The notes: generated by a model from the letters alone, not told the origin. A DNA stretch of 64,000 nucleotides from Platerodrilus igneus (GCA_036346225.1 JARFIW010001188.1:1-64000); one strand, 5' to 3'; counted from the stretch's first letter, positions 21,686 through 32,114 are shown. Numbers and translations: made by a program.

Positions 21686-22189
21686 TATGAATATTCGTTA
21701 TAATACAAATTTATATAACTGGTGTTACTTACAATCTATGCGAGCTTTATTTGTTAAAAGTAGTAATTCAGAAAACCATAATAAATTAATGACACTGACA
21801 TTTAAAAAACAATTTGTAACATAAAACTCTAGTCATATAAATAAAATTATCTTCAAACTTACACTGTACTACACTATTTACAAATGGTTTAAATTCACAT
21901 AAGTTACAAGAATTTATAGCAAGAATGATGTTTAACAAGTTAACGACATGCCATAACTGATAAGTATAAACAATTATATAGCTGATGATTTTGTATATTT
22001 ATTAAATTTTACATTATACCTGGTGAGAGAACTTGAAAATTTAGTTTAACTCTATTTATTATTATTGCGCCTACTTAATTTGTATAGTAGTGAATACACT
22101 GTGTTTAAATTGTCTATATCTGTTTTAAAATTTATTGTATTATTGTTGTTTTGGATATGAAAGGATTCTAAAATAAACGTTTTTATAAT

Positions 22190-23215
22190 TATTTTCTACT
22201 TCTAAAATTTCTATATCATCAAAATCAGAATTATGTGTTTTATTGTTCAAGTGAATTGCAAGAGCACACGATTTTTATTAATTTTGCGTCACTTTTGTGC
22301 TGGGTGACACGATTGCGTAACCATTGCTTGGTCTCTCAACGTAGCATTGTTTGCACTCACAGTTGATTTTATAGACTATATTACTTAGTATTTTCTTATC
22401 GGTAGGATCTTTAAGAGGTGTAAAGAGGTTTTTAAGGTTCTATTGTAATTCACAGCAATGTGCATATCTGGAGTGCTTAATGTCTTTATCAGAGTTGAAG
22501 TTAAGTTTCGGATATATGGAAAACTTTTGTGCACGATTTTGGTAGATTGTTTATCGATTTTACTTTCAGTAGTGGTGTTGAACAATATTTTATGCAGTAG
22601 GATTTTTGGGTAACCATTATTTATTAAAGTATTTCTTAAATTAATCAAATTTTGTTTTCGAAACTGTGGATGACAGATTTTATAATTCTATTTTTAGCGT
22701 TAAAACAGTATTTAATTTATGTTTGAATGTATGATCTGAATTAAAGTTGACATACCTACCAGAATCTGTGGGTTTTTATAAATGTCTAGAATTAATTTGT
22801 TATTATTGTCTTTTATAATTTTATATCCAGAAAGGGATGCTATTATCGTGTTCAATTTCAATTGTGAATTTTAAATTGGGGTTAAAGTTATTAAAAGTAT
22901 TTAAGGTTTCCGTTATAGAGGTATTTGGTATTGCACATAGAATATCATCTACAAATTTAATTATAAAAGGCATTTGAAATGAGAGTACCGGTAGAGTGGT
23001 TTTTATTAAGTGATCCAGTATAATTTGAGCAATAATCGGTGATAAGGGTGAGCCCATTGGAGTACCGGAGATTTGTAAATAAAATTGATTATCGAATGAA
23101 AAATAGGTATTGTTAAAAATTAAGTTAATGGTCGTAATGAATAGTAAACGTGAAAAGTTGCAGTGAGGTTTAATTTTTTCTTCCCATTTTTCTTCCAACA
23201 ATTCAATAACTAATG
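22190..23215 (-). pseudogene. PLE1 inverted-copy RT/GIY-YIG fragment
   Basis: Minus-strand partial duplicate of the PLE1 gene. The RT part (23215-22821) contains SGTPMGSPLSPIIAQIILD and the catalytic FVDDI. The linker piece (22648-22385) is open across a point where the plus-strand copy is frameshifted, because the left arm has one more A in the run before TCCTACTGC. It then breaks at a run (TTAAAAACC) that has one A fewer than the other arm. GIY-YIG codons continue to about 22190. The N-terminal part is missing because of the truncation. Confidence 0.8.
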
Positions 23216-23217
23216 TA

Positions 23218-24705
23218 ATGAATCTATTTGAATATAGTACATGGAAAATTAACAATAAGATTCAGTTATTCAACATACAAATGAAAAAGAAAATTTTGGA
23301 TTTTGAAATAGAGATAACACACAAAAAACTTTATGTGTTGAAAAACGAATTACATAATATTAGAACTTCATTACAAGAAATACTACCAACGAAACTGTAC
23401 AGTGATTTTAGTTACCGACAGAACATTTTTTACCAAAAAAGTTTTAAGGAAATAAAAAAGTCTAACATAAATAAATTTGAACTTTTAAATAAAAAACAAC
23501 AAAATAGCAATATTTTGGTTACAGATAACAATAAGTGGTTAGTAAATTTGACATCTATTCAGATTCCTGAAAATGTGCAACGTATACTGTCATTTGGTCC
23601 AAAATTTAATTTACCAACTCGAGCATCACAGATTAACATTGGAAAACTATTAGCAAATGTGGAAGTTGTATTAGATTCACATACAGATGAGAAACGACCA
23701 ATAATTAGAACAAAAGTAACTAATATAATAACAAATTTTTTATTAAACCCACGTAATAACAAACCAGAAAGTCTAGAAAAAACCTATATATCAACAAAGA
23801 AATATTTAAAGAATCATCCGGATTTAACAATTGTAAGAGCAGACAAAGGCGAGGTAACGGTAATAATAAGCAAAATGGACTACAAAACGAAATCTTTAGA
23901 ATTACTAGATAACACAAAAATATACAAAAAACTAAAACAAGATCCCACATTTACAATCCAAAAAAAAGTAAATGATCATATAAAAGTTTTGAATAAAAAA
24001 CAAGTAATATCCGAAAGTCTCAAAAAACAACTAACTAGAAATAATTCAACTCCGGGTAAATTTTATGGATTACCAAAAATCCATAAACAGATCGTCACAT
24101 TAAGACCGATCATATCATCTGTTAATACCCCCACTTATAATATAGCAAAATACATGACCGAAATATTAACAAAAGCATTTCCGTTGAGTGAGAGTTATAG
24201 TATAAAAGACACGTTTAGCGCTGTAGAAAAGCTGAAAGATTTTCAATTACCGAAAGACTTTATCTTGGTATCTCTTGACGTTGAATCTTTATTCACCAAT
24301 ATACCTTTACCATTAGTTATTGAATTGTTGGAAGAAAAATGGGAAGAAAAAATTAAACCTCACTGCAACTTTTCACGTTTACTATTCATTACGACCATTA
24401 ACTTAATTTTTAACAATACCTATTTTTCATTCGATAATCAATTTTATTTACAAATCTCCGGTACTCCAATGGGCTCACCCTTATCACCGATTATTGCTCA
24501 AATTATACTGGATCACTTAATAAAAACCACTCTACCGGTACTCTCATTTCAAATGCCTTTTATAATTAAATTTGTAGATGATATTCTATGTGCAATACCA
24601 AATACCTCTATAACGGAAACCTTAAATACTTTTAATAACTTTAACCCCAATTTAAAATTCACAATTGAAATTGAACACGATAATGGCATCCCTTTCTGGA
24701 TATAA
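23218..24705 (+). CDS. PLE1 Penelope-type reverse transcriptase (495 codons)
   Basis: Reverse transcriptase of a Penelope-like element, which would copy its RNA at a nicked target. The Met at 23218 is the first in the frame and lies 3 bp after the inverted-copy junction. An N-terminal basic region precedes the RT core. Motifs in order: KFYGLPKIHK (about residues 282-291), LRPIISSVNTPTYNIAKYM, the first catalytic Asp in FILVSLDVESLFTNIP, GTPMGSPLSPIIAQIILD, and FIIKFVDDILCAIP with the catalytic DD. The frame ends at IPFWI* because one T is missing from a CCCTTT run, a change shared by both arms. The next domains follow in another frame. The gene is open and retains its catalytic residues, but it lacks the fused endonuclease. 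Confidence 0.85.
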   Translation: MNLFEYSTWKINNKIQLFNIQMKKKILDFEIEITHKKLYVLKNELHNIRTSLQEILPTKLYSDFSYRQNIFYQKSFKEIKKSNINKFELLNKKQQNSNILVTDNNKWLVNLTSIQIPENVQRILSFGPKFNLPTRASQINIGKLLANVEVVLDSHTDEKRPIIRTKVTNIITNFLLNPRNNKPESLEKTYISTKKYLKNHPDLTIVRADKGEVTVIISKMDYKTKSLELLDNTKIYKKLKQDPTFTIQKKVNDHIKVLNKKQVISESLKKQLTRNNSTPGKFYGLPKIHKQIVTLRPIISSVNTPTYNIAKYMTEILTKAFPLSESYSIKDTFSAVEKLKDFQLPKDFILVSLDVESLFTNIPLPLVIELLEEKWEEKIKPHCNFSRLLFITTINLIFNNTYFSFDNQFYLQISGTPMGSPLSPIIAQIILDHLIKTTLPVLSFQMPFIIKFVDDILCAIPNTSITETLNTFNNFNPNLKFTIEIEHDNGIPFWI

Positions 24706-25363
24706 AAATTATAAAGACAATAATAACAAATTAATTCTAGACATTTATAAAAACCCACAGATTCTGGTAGGTATGTCAACTTTAATTCAGATCATACATT
24801 CAAACATAAATTAAATACTGTTTTAACGCTAAAAATAGAATTATAAAAATCTGTCATCCACAGTTTCGAAAACAAAATTTGATTAATTTAAGAAATACTT
24901 TAATAAATAATGGTTACCCAAAATCCTACTGCATAAAATATTGTTCAACACCACTACTGAAAGTAAAATCGATAAACAATCTACCAAAATCGTGCACAAA
25001 AGTTTTCCATATATCCGAAACTTAACTTCAACTCTGATAAAGACATTAAGCACTCCAGATATGCACATTGCTGTGAATTACAATAGAACCTTAAAAAACC
25101 TCTTTACACCTCTTAAAGATCCTACCGATAAGAAAATACTAAGTAATATAGTCTATAAAATCAACTGTGAGTGCAAACAATGCTACGTTGGAGAGACCAA
25201 GCAATGGTTACGCAATCGTGTCACCCAGCACAAAAGTGACGCAAAAATTAATAAAAAATCGTGTGCTCTTGCAATTCACTTGAACAATAAAACACATAAT
25301 GCTGATTTTGATGATATAGAAATTTTAGAAGTAGAAAATAATTATAAAAAACGTTTATTTTAG
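24706..25363 (+). pseudogene. PLE1 RT thumb, linker and GIY-YIG endonuclease
   Basis: Continuation of the PLE1 protein after the frameshift at about 24690. Two or three more 1-nt losses in A or C runs break the linker (24715-24940). The last frame (24941-25363, 140 codons) holds KIDKQSTKIVHKSFPYIRNL and the GIY-YIG nuclease block: VYKINCECKQCYVGETKQWL then RNRVTQHKSD, with downstream NNKTHNADFDDIEILEVE. The pattern (Y-K-[IL]-x-C-x-C-x-x-x-Y-V-G-[EH]-T) fits PLE GIY-YIG domains, including their extra cysteines. The stop at 25363 is the natural C-terminus, as the right arm then becomes UTR. Confidence 0.82.
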
Positions 25364-25847
25364 AATCCTTTCATATCCAAAACAACAATAATACAATAAA
25401 TTTTAAAACAGATATAGACAATTTAAACACAGTGTATTCACTACTATACAAATTAAGTAGGCGCAATAATAATAAATAGAGTTAAACTAAATTTTCAAGT
25501 TCTCTCACCAGGTATAATGTAAAAATTTAATAAATATACAAAATCATCAGCTATATAATTGTTTATACTTATCAGTTATGGCATGTCGTTAACTTGTTAA
25601 ACATCATTCTTGCTATAAATTCTTGTAACTTATGTGAATTTAAACCATTTGTAAATAGTGTAGTACAGTGTAAGTTTGAAGATAATTTTATTTATATGAC
25701 TAGAGTTTTATGTTACAAATTGTTTTTTAAATGTCAGTGTCATTAATTTATTATGGTTTTCTGAATTACTGCTTTTTAACAAATAAAGCTCGCATAGATT
25801 GTAAGTAACACCAGTTATATAAATTTGTATTATAACGAATATTCATA

Positions 25848-25885
25848 GGTCATGATTAAGGGAATAAATTACCTGAAACGTCGAC
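25848..25885 (+). ncRNA. Hammerhead-ribozyme-like motif, PLE1 right end
   Basis: GGTC, core ATGATTA, A, hairpin GGG...CCT, GAAACGTC, GAC. Stem I (GTC with GAC), the GAAA box and the loopless stem III (ACGT) are all visible. The core differs from CTGATGA at two places, as in the left copy. Confidence 0.5.
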
Positions 25886-25967
25886 AAATTCATAAATGAG
25901 CGTTTTCTTATTAATTAGTGGACGAACATATTCCCAAAGAAGAAAATCAACAACTAAAGAATTTATA

Positions 25968-25973
<6 letters not shown>

Positions 25974-26031
<58 letters not shown>
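25974..26031. repeat. (TA)n microsatellite
   Basis: TA run directly after the right end of PLE1 and before PLE2. Confidence 0.95.
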
Positions 26032-26034
<3 letters not shown>

Positions 26035-26136
26035 CAGGAAGTAACGGTCGTCACTTTGTTAGTACTTAAAATATATATATAAGGGGTTTCGACCTTATTA
26101 GAAACTATTACATTTCTTTAAAAATGTTTTATTAAA

Positions 26137-26182
26137 ACTATCCAAGCTTTCGTTGTCTATTGGACAACTTCATCAGGGAATC
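26137..26182 (-). ncRNA. Hammerhead ribozyme candidate, PLE2
   Basis: On the minus strand: TCC, intact core CTGATGA, A, hairpin GTTGTC-CAATA-GACAAC (six perfect pairs), GAAAGCTT, then GGA. Stem III would be the self-complementary AGCT, with T as H17. TCC before the core pairs with GGA after the cleavage point. All catalytic-core positions match the hammerhead consensus, except for one extra A between the core and stem II. Such minimal type-I hammerheads are known from PLEs. Confidence 0.7.
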
Positions 26183-26562
26183 TAAAAGTGCAAGTTGATA
26201 CAATGAGAAATCATCAGTAGATTACTTACATCTTTGTATAAATCAAATTCTAAAAATCACAGTACATATTAAAAAACAATGGTTTATATCACCAATAATA
26301 TAAGTGTAATTTACAAAACTTCTACATTACAACAGTCTTTTTGACGATTACCTCATGCTGGTCAAGATGGAAAAGGATATAATTTTAATCGTCACTTGTT
26401 AATAACATTTGCTTGAACAAGCCGGCACTGACAGATTAAATAAAACAGATGGTTAATTGTCAATAAACACAGGTATGTTCCGTATTATAAGTATTGGATG
26501 TTATACGTTGATGCGTTCACAACGATGGTTTTGTAAATGTAGTAAGTACGCATAAATGTTAC

Positions 26563-28345
26563 TTAGTTTGTGAGTTTTTTATTAATTTCTGCTTGCTGTT
26601 TGTAAATGTGGTACATTTCTAATATAATTCTTTTGTTGTAATGTTGAGATTTGGCAAGGATTTTAGGATTATTCTAATCTATGGAGTGATCTTCATTATT
26701 TATAATATGCTCAGAAAGCGCACAACGGTTTTTATTAGTCCGGATGTCGCTTTTATGGCCTGCCACCTGTTGTTTCAGTAGAGTACTTGTGTGTCCCACA
26801 TATTTTTGGCTGCAGCTACAATTCAGTTTGTAAACCAAGTTGAATTGGTATAACGGAGGTGTTTTACTTTTCAAATTACTGTATAGTATAGATCGAATTG
26901 TTTTATTAAATTTGTATGTTACGTGAAAACCTTCTTCTTGAAAAACTTTCCCAATTTTTTTTAGATAGTCCTGTAAGATGTGGAAGGACTATGGTCTTCT
27001 TATCAATCGGATTTTGTGATGGTTGATCCACCCTCTGTTGTATAGAATTATCTTGTAATAAATTGTGAATGACATTGCCTGGGTAACCATTCTTTATCAT
27101 TATATCTTTAAGATGTTTGATGTTTTTTCTGTGGTAATCCAGATGAGAAATTTTCAGTATCCTATTTTTCATTTGTTTGATCAAGTTAAGTTTCATTTTA
27201 CCATAATGTTCAGAGTCATAGTGAATGTTTCTATTGGAAGCTGATGGTTTTTGATACCAATCTAATTTTATAATGTTATTGTGTCTCACTATTAAAGTAT
27301 CTACAAAAGGAACGCTGTTGTTGTTTTCTTCTTCTATGGTAAATTGTATATGTTGATGATAGCTGTTCATAATTTGTAGTATTTCTTGACTTCCACCTTC
27401 TATAGGAACTGCTAATATTAAATCGTCCACATACTTTTTAATAAAGGGCAATTGAAAGCTTAATTTTGGACAACAAATATCTAAAAGGTCATCCATAATA
27501 TATTGCACCAAAATCGGACTTAGTTTCGAACCCATCGCACACCCAAACACTTGTAAATAAATTTCTTCATTAAATATGAAAAAATTATTATCAATAATAA
27601 ATTTAATAATGTTAAAAACCAATTTTTTCTGTCCCTTAAAAACCCTTTCAATTTCCCAATTTTTATCTAACACTTTAATAACTAATTCCTCTGAAATGTT
27701 CCCAAATAAGTTCACCACGTCTAATGAAATCACTTTATACCCTTCTGGAATTGTATAATTGTTCATAATTTCAGCAAATTCGAATGAATCTTTAATAAAG
27801 TAACGATTGGTTTTGTTATAAGCCCGTTTTAGTATATCTTCCATTATGCTTGCAAGGTTTTTAGTAGGACCCTGCACATCTGCCACAATAGGTCTCATAG
27901 GGTAACCCTGTTTGTGTATTTTAGGGTTATCGTACATTTTTGGGATTTCAGAATTATAACGTCTGGCTTTTTTAGCTTCTTCTTTAGTTAAATGGCCTGA
28001 TTTTTCTAGAGATGTAATATAGTCATTGCTCTTTTTTTCAACTGTTTTTATAGGATCTTGGTTCAATTTTGTAAAATTATGTGGATCTTGTAGTAAAATA
28101 TTCATTTTGTCAATATAATCGGTTTTATCCATAACCACTGTGACATTGCCTTTGTCAGATTGTAGGACTAAAAGGTTTTCATGATTTTTGAAAAACCTTT
28201 TTGTATTAAGATCATTTTGTGTAATTCATTAGGAGTATCATGGTGGTTATGAATATGGCTAGTTATCAAAGCAGTAATTTTAGATCTGAATAAATCTTGT
28301 TTTTGTTCATCTATTGTTAATAGTGTATTTTCAATTTCAGGTAAT
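26563..28345 (-). pseudogene. PLE2 reverse transcriptase with GIY-YIG endonuclease
   Basis: Penelope-type RT-endonuclease polyprotein. The N-terminal piece (28345-28190: TLLTIDEQKQDLFRSKITAL) is followed by a frameshift. The main frame (28138-26906, 410 codons) has YNSEIPKMYDNPKIHK, YPMRPIVADVQGPTKNLASI, the first catalytic Asp in YKVISLDVVNLFGNI, GCAMGSKLSPILVQYIMD, and FIKKYVDDLILAVP with the catalytic DD. A second frameshift near 26900 leads to the endonuclease (26874-26674): VYKLNCSCSQKYVGHTSTLL then KQQVAGHKSD. An in-frame TAG at 26674 is followed by the natural tail, ending about 26563. Inactivated by two frameshifts and one stop; active-site residues remain. Confidence 0.85.
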
Positions 28346-28351
28346 AAGGTC

Positions 28352-28356
<5 letters not shown>

Positions 28357-28399
<43 letters not shown>
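28357..28399. repeat. (TA)n microsatellite
   Basis: TA run at the truncated 5' end of PLE2; the adjoining word is CAACATCTGGT, the complement of the ACCAGATGTTG spacer at 21481-21491. Confidence 0.95.
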
Positions 28400-28401
<2 letters not shown>

Positions 28402-28567
28402 ACATCTGGTAAACATTCAACATCGTATACTTGTGAAAATTTGAGAAAATTTAAAACATATTGGTGAAATATTCGGTATAAAATGTATCAATGCATAAAA
28501 ATAATCTATATGAACACTGTGGCACAATTTGAATAAAATGAAAAAACCCTTACCACAAAAAATATTT

Positions 28568-28616
28568 AAAATACCAGATACGTAATTCGACCACTATGTG
28601 GTCATCATCAGTAGGA
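28568..28616 (-). ncRNA. Hammerhead-like motif, palindrome left arm
   Basis: On the minus strand: CTA, intact core CTGATGA, T, hairpin GACCAC-ATA-GTGGTC (six pairs), then GAAT instead of GAAA, TACGTATC, TGG. Stem III is a self-complementary run. The GAAA box is damaged in this arm only. Confidence 0.6.
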
Positions 28617-28977
28617 AATCTGTAATTAAATAATATAATTAGCTGTTGTTCTGGAACACTTCAGAGGATATTCTCCTTACCACTTAGGCTGAAGTGAACC
28701 TTCCCAACATACAATTTACTATATTGTTGCTTTAAACACTATCGAGGATATTCTCCTCACCTGCAGGCTGGTGTTACTCACAACAAACAAGTGAATTATT
28801 ACACAATTTACTTGTTTGTTGTGGGTAACACCAGCCTGCGGGTGAGGAGAATATCCTCGATAGTGTTTAAAGCAACAATATAGTAAATTGTATGTTGGAA
28901 GGTTCACTCAGCCTTAGTGGTGAGGAGAATATCTCTGAAGTGTTCCAGAACAACAGCTAATTATTATTTAATTTCAG

Positions 28978-29024
28978 ATTTCTACCGATGATGACCACAT
29001 AGTGGTCGAAATACGTATCTGGTA
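28978..29024 (+). ncRNA. Hammerhead-like motif, palindrome right arm
   Basis: CTAC, core CGATGA (one U lost relative to CTGATGA), T, hairpin GACCAC-ATA-GTGGTC, intact GAAA, TACGTATC, TGG. ATACGTAT is an 8-nt self-complementary stem III and the next C fits H17. The two arms carry complementary lesions, so the ancestor probably had a full consensus core. Confidence 0.6.
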
Positions 29025-29070
29025 TTTTAAATATTTTTTGTGGTAATAGTTTTTTCATTTTATTCAAATG

Positions 29071-29979
29071 CATAAAAAACCTTGATTATCAGATAATTTA
29101 CTAATGAAGGGATCGTGTTTTAGACAGTGCAATGCAGAAACAAATGTACTAAAAAAAATTTCAGTTCCATCTGCATATTATAATAAAAGCATTGTATTCA
29201 GAGAAGTACTCTATTGTATGTAGAGTCGCATAATCTAAAAATTTCTTAAGTAATTGCTCCTATTCAAATGCGTAAATATTCTAAAGATCTATAGTTAAAT
29301 TTAATGTCAATTTTATACACTGCCACATGGATAAATATTTCGATTTTTGCATAGTAACAAAGGAATTTGCATTGTTTGAAAAGCGTACTGATTAAGTTTA
29401 AAATATTAGATTTCATAATGAAAGTATGTTAGTATTTTGCATTAAGGCGAATAGCCATAAGGTAAAAAATCAATTAATTTAAATGTTTGGATAAGTGAAT
29501 GACGCGAATCACTAGGACAGATGTTAAAGTTCTTGTTGCAATAATAGAAGTAAACGTTCATCCAATTATAATATTACCTAAGGCTAGTAGTAAAACAATA
29601 AATCTTAGTATGTTTATAACAGACGTGAATGACATACCTACTTCTAAAACCTTTTAGAACAAATAGAATGTGAATTGAACACACGAGATTTACCACGAAT
29701 GTTTTAGATGTTTATGTCATAGAGGCTCGCCATTAAGAAACGGCAGCCTTGATTGCAACACCACCATGTAATCGACCTAATTAGATAATATGCTACGTAC
29801 TTAAAATTTCTACCTAACATGTACAGTATTTAGTAGTCAAAGTTATTTTAAAAACATTTTAAAGAGGAGTGTTACTTGACAGCCGATATGAATGTGTTTT
29901 TAATATTCAGAAGTGAGTATGTTATTTGAAGTACTTATATGGATTCAAAATAGAAAATAGATAATTATAAATAATTAAA
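29071..29979. other. Unassigned AT-rich stretch
   Basis: No open frame of note and no repeat partner in the window. Confidence 0.4.
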
Positions 29980-29984
29980 CTATT

Positions 29985-30930
29985 GCAAGATACAGTTTCT
30001 TAATTGACATAAAAGCATATATGAATGAAATGGTCTGTTATATGTATCAATTTGATTGATTATATTAAATAGAGATTGAAGTTGACTATTTAGGAAATTA
30101 CATGCTAAATTAACATCATTGTAGGCGCTGAGGTTGTCCCAGTTAAAATGTATGAGTAACTCGTACAATAAAATTAGGTTATCCTTTTTAAAATTCCATT
30201 GAAAATGATTCCCGTTCAGAAAGTTATGAGGTTTGGTTCTATTTCCTGCCCTTGAGCACCACAATTATTAGTAAACTACGATTATTCTCCTTCAATAAAG
30301 GAGTACAAGCACTTTGAACGTAATATTTTTTATTGGAAATAATTAGATCAAGAATCTTTCTTGCCTCATTTTAAATGGAGTTACATTGACGTAATTGTAG
30401 CGTGTCGAAAAAGTTTTTAAGAGCATAGATATATGATGATACCTTTGATGAGTTGTGCTGAGTTATACTATGAGAATGTCTTAACCATATATTTGTTCCA
30501 CAGACACAAATACATCAAACATGAAACCATAATGGTCAGTTTTGAGTTGGAGGAACAAATACAAAAGAAAAGTAAAGTTTTTCCACTGTAATTGACTTTC
30601 ACTAACACTATATCAATTGCAGGAAGCTTCACAAAGTGTTGGCTTAAATCCAAAGGTACCACTTTAAACTTTGTCTAGATTGCCAATAGTACGCCACCTC
30701 CTCTGAAGACGCCGAACTGTAGAAATTTACGATAGGATCTTAAGGTATCATAGGCTCGTGTAAAAAGCTCAACACCTTGGATGTTAGAATCTAACCAGGT
30801 CTCTGTGAGCGGTACAGCCTCAAACTCAGCCATAGTTTGAGAGCTCTAAGGTTCTGTTTAGTTTGATATTTAAATCCTGCCCATTTTGGTAGTAGACAGT
30901 AATGGTTTTCTTTGTGCATAAATGGTTTGT
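29985..30930 (-). pseudogene. LINE B apurinic-like endonuclease remnant
   Basis: Minus-strand N-terminal part of ORF2 of a CR1/Jockey-group LINE. It opens near 30930 with YYQNGQDLNIKLNRTLELSN, the typical start of these endonucleases. It continues with LTETWLDSNIQGVELF (catalytic Glu in T-E-T-W) and FGVFRGGGVLLAI, then FVKLPAIDIVLVKVNYSG, ILDLIISNKKYYVQSACTPL and finally FNWDNLSAYNDVNLACNFLN, which lies just before the RT domain. RT itself is absent. The pieces are in several frames with stops. Continuity with the ORF1 zinc-knuckle piece at 31000-31215 indicates one LINE copy truncated at its 3' side. Confidence 0.75.
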
Positions 30931-30999
30931 TGCTACTTTCTGTAATTGCTATTGGATATCAAAAATCAGTTTAACGTTTAGAAACTGATTTCTTATATA

Positions 31000-31215
31000 C
31001 CGAGCAGGAGTCATGATCCCAGGCAGCATGTCAAATGTCTGTATCTTAATCATATTTTCTACTGCAGGTTCTACAGTTAATACTACAAAATTCCGATATG
31101 ATTACAGTGCAGTGTTTAGGTTCATGTTCTGATCCACATCTAGAACAGCTAAGCTCACGTTTGCATAACTGTAAGGTATGATTGTAACAATTACATTTGA
31201 AACACTAACGTAAAT
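31000..31215 (-). pseudogene. LINE B ORF1 zinc-knuckle remnant
   Basis: Minus-strand CCHC-type zinc knuckles from the gag-like ORF1: CFKCNCYNHTLQLCKRELSC then CSRCGSEHEPKHC, followed by CRTC and WDHDSCSVYKK. The spacing C-x2-C-x-x-x-x-H-x-x-x-x-C fits the I/Jockey-group ORF1. Short and broken. Confidence 0.68.
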
Positions 31216-32114
31216 AAATTTTTAAGATAATGTTTTCCTACGAATATTTTTGGATTTATCCAACTAGCTAGTGAAAATATATCTTGTTTAGAGTCTTGTT
31301 AGCCGCACCTGCAACTCGAATATTTTTTTTGAATAGTTGCTTTTATGTGAACTGTCCAATCGGGTCACATCCATACAATTTGTTGAAGGAATAAGATGGT
31401 TTGGGACCGTAAAATTTGCATGGGGACACCGAAAGCCTAAATCCTTTTCTTAAATGATGGCCAATAGATAGGTACTCTGTCCTCGGTTAACAGTGTGCAA
31501 CAATTTAGGGTTTAACTAACCTAATACCATATATTTCATTCAATAAATTTCTTTTGTTGGAATTAAATCCAAATAAAGAAACAATTTTTGCTAATTAAAT
31601 TATCGAGACTAAGGAGATTTTATGATTGGATTTAAAGGAAAATAACTTTGCATTATTCTGAGATAATGTTACAAAGGATAGACATGTGGTTGGAGATTAG
31701 CAATACTGGTAAAGAATTACATCTTTCCTAACGGTATACTTAAAATTTTAAAACAACCGTTATTTTTCATTTTTGTTGAAAACTGAGAATATCAAATTTC
31801 TTGACTAACTATGAAGATCGAATAATTAATTTTGTTTAACAAAATATTATTTTTTAGTTTCTAGATCCTTTGATTAATATTCTACTATGTATCTTAACTT
31901 GATGATTAGTAAATGTGAGACCAATCAGATCTAAACGAAACAAAACAACTTGTAATGCCAGATTTCGTTAATCTTGCCTGAATTTGATTATATGTAAACA
32001 ACAAATTTTCCCGAACTTGCTTTGTAGTGGAAAATTAATTATGATGCTATTATTACACAGTTGTCACTTTTTTGTAAATACACTAATTGTTGAAATTTAC
32101 CAATATATTTCATC
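31216..32114. other. Mostly unassigned; possible upstream LINE B ORF1
   Basis: The first ~250 bp may continue ORF1 of LINE B in degraded form. The rest is AT-rich with no motif I recognise. Confidence 0.35.

Larger units (their letters stand above)
21562..25972 (+). mobile_element. Penelope-like element PLE1 with inverted partial copy
   Basis: The plus-strand copy runs from about 23216 to 25972 and encodes RT and GIY-YIG. A minus-strand partial copy (21562-23215) is joined head-to-head. It mirrors 24311-25972, giving arms of about 1.65 kb that differ by only scattered substitutions and homopolymer indels. The junction lies inside the RT gene at the LVIELLEEKW codons. Both outer ends carry the same terminal sequence with a hammerhead-like motif. 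This partial inverted duplication is characteristic of PLE insertions. Confidence 0.85.
26040..28356 (-). mobile_element. Penelope-like element PLE2
   Basis: Minus-strand PLE, 5' truncated at the (TA)n tract 28357-28399. Gene remnant 28345-26563, then 3' UTR and a terminal repeat containing the best hammerhead-like motif of the window (26137-26182). Protein sequence is clearly different from PLE1, so it is a separate family. Confidence 0.82.
28526..29070. mobile_element. Palindromic PLE-type terminal-repeat element
   Basis: Two arms of about 265 bp, inverted and highly similar, meeting near 28797 at a short AT-rich centre. Outer ends share ATTTGAATAAAATGAAAAAA. Each arm contains a GAGGATATTCTCC word twice (direct repeat about 75 bp apart) and one hammerhead-like motif near its outer end. 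There is no RT or endonuclease. It looks like two PLE terminal repeats joined head-to-head without a body, hence non-autonomous. The PLE assignment is by the ribozyme-like motif and layout, not by protein. Confidence 0.65.

Noticed and set aside
21320..21690. Open frames with Ile-Tyr repeats
   Set aside because: They are translations of (TA)n tracts and LTR sequence.
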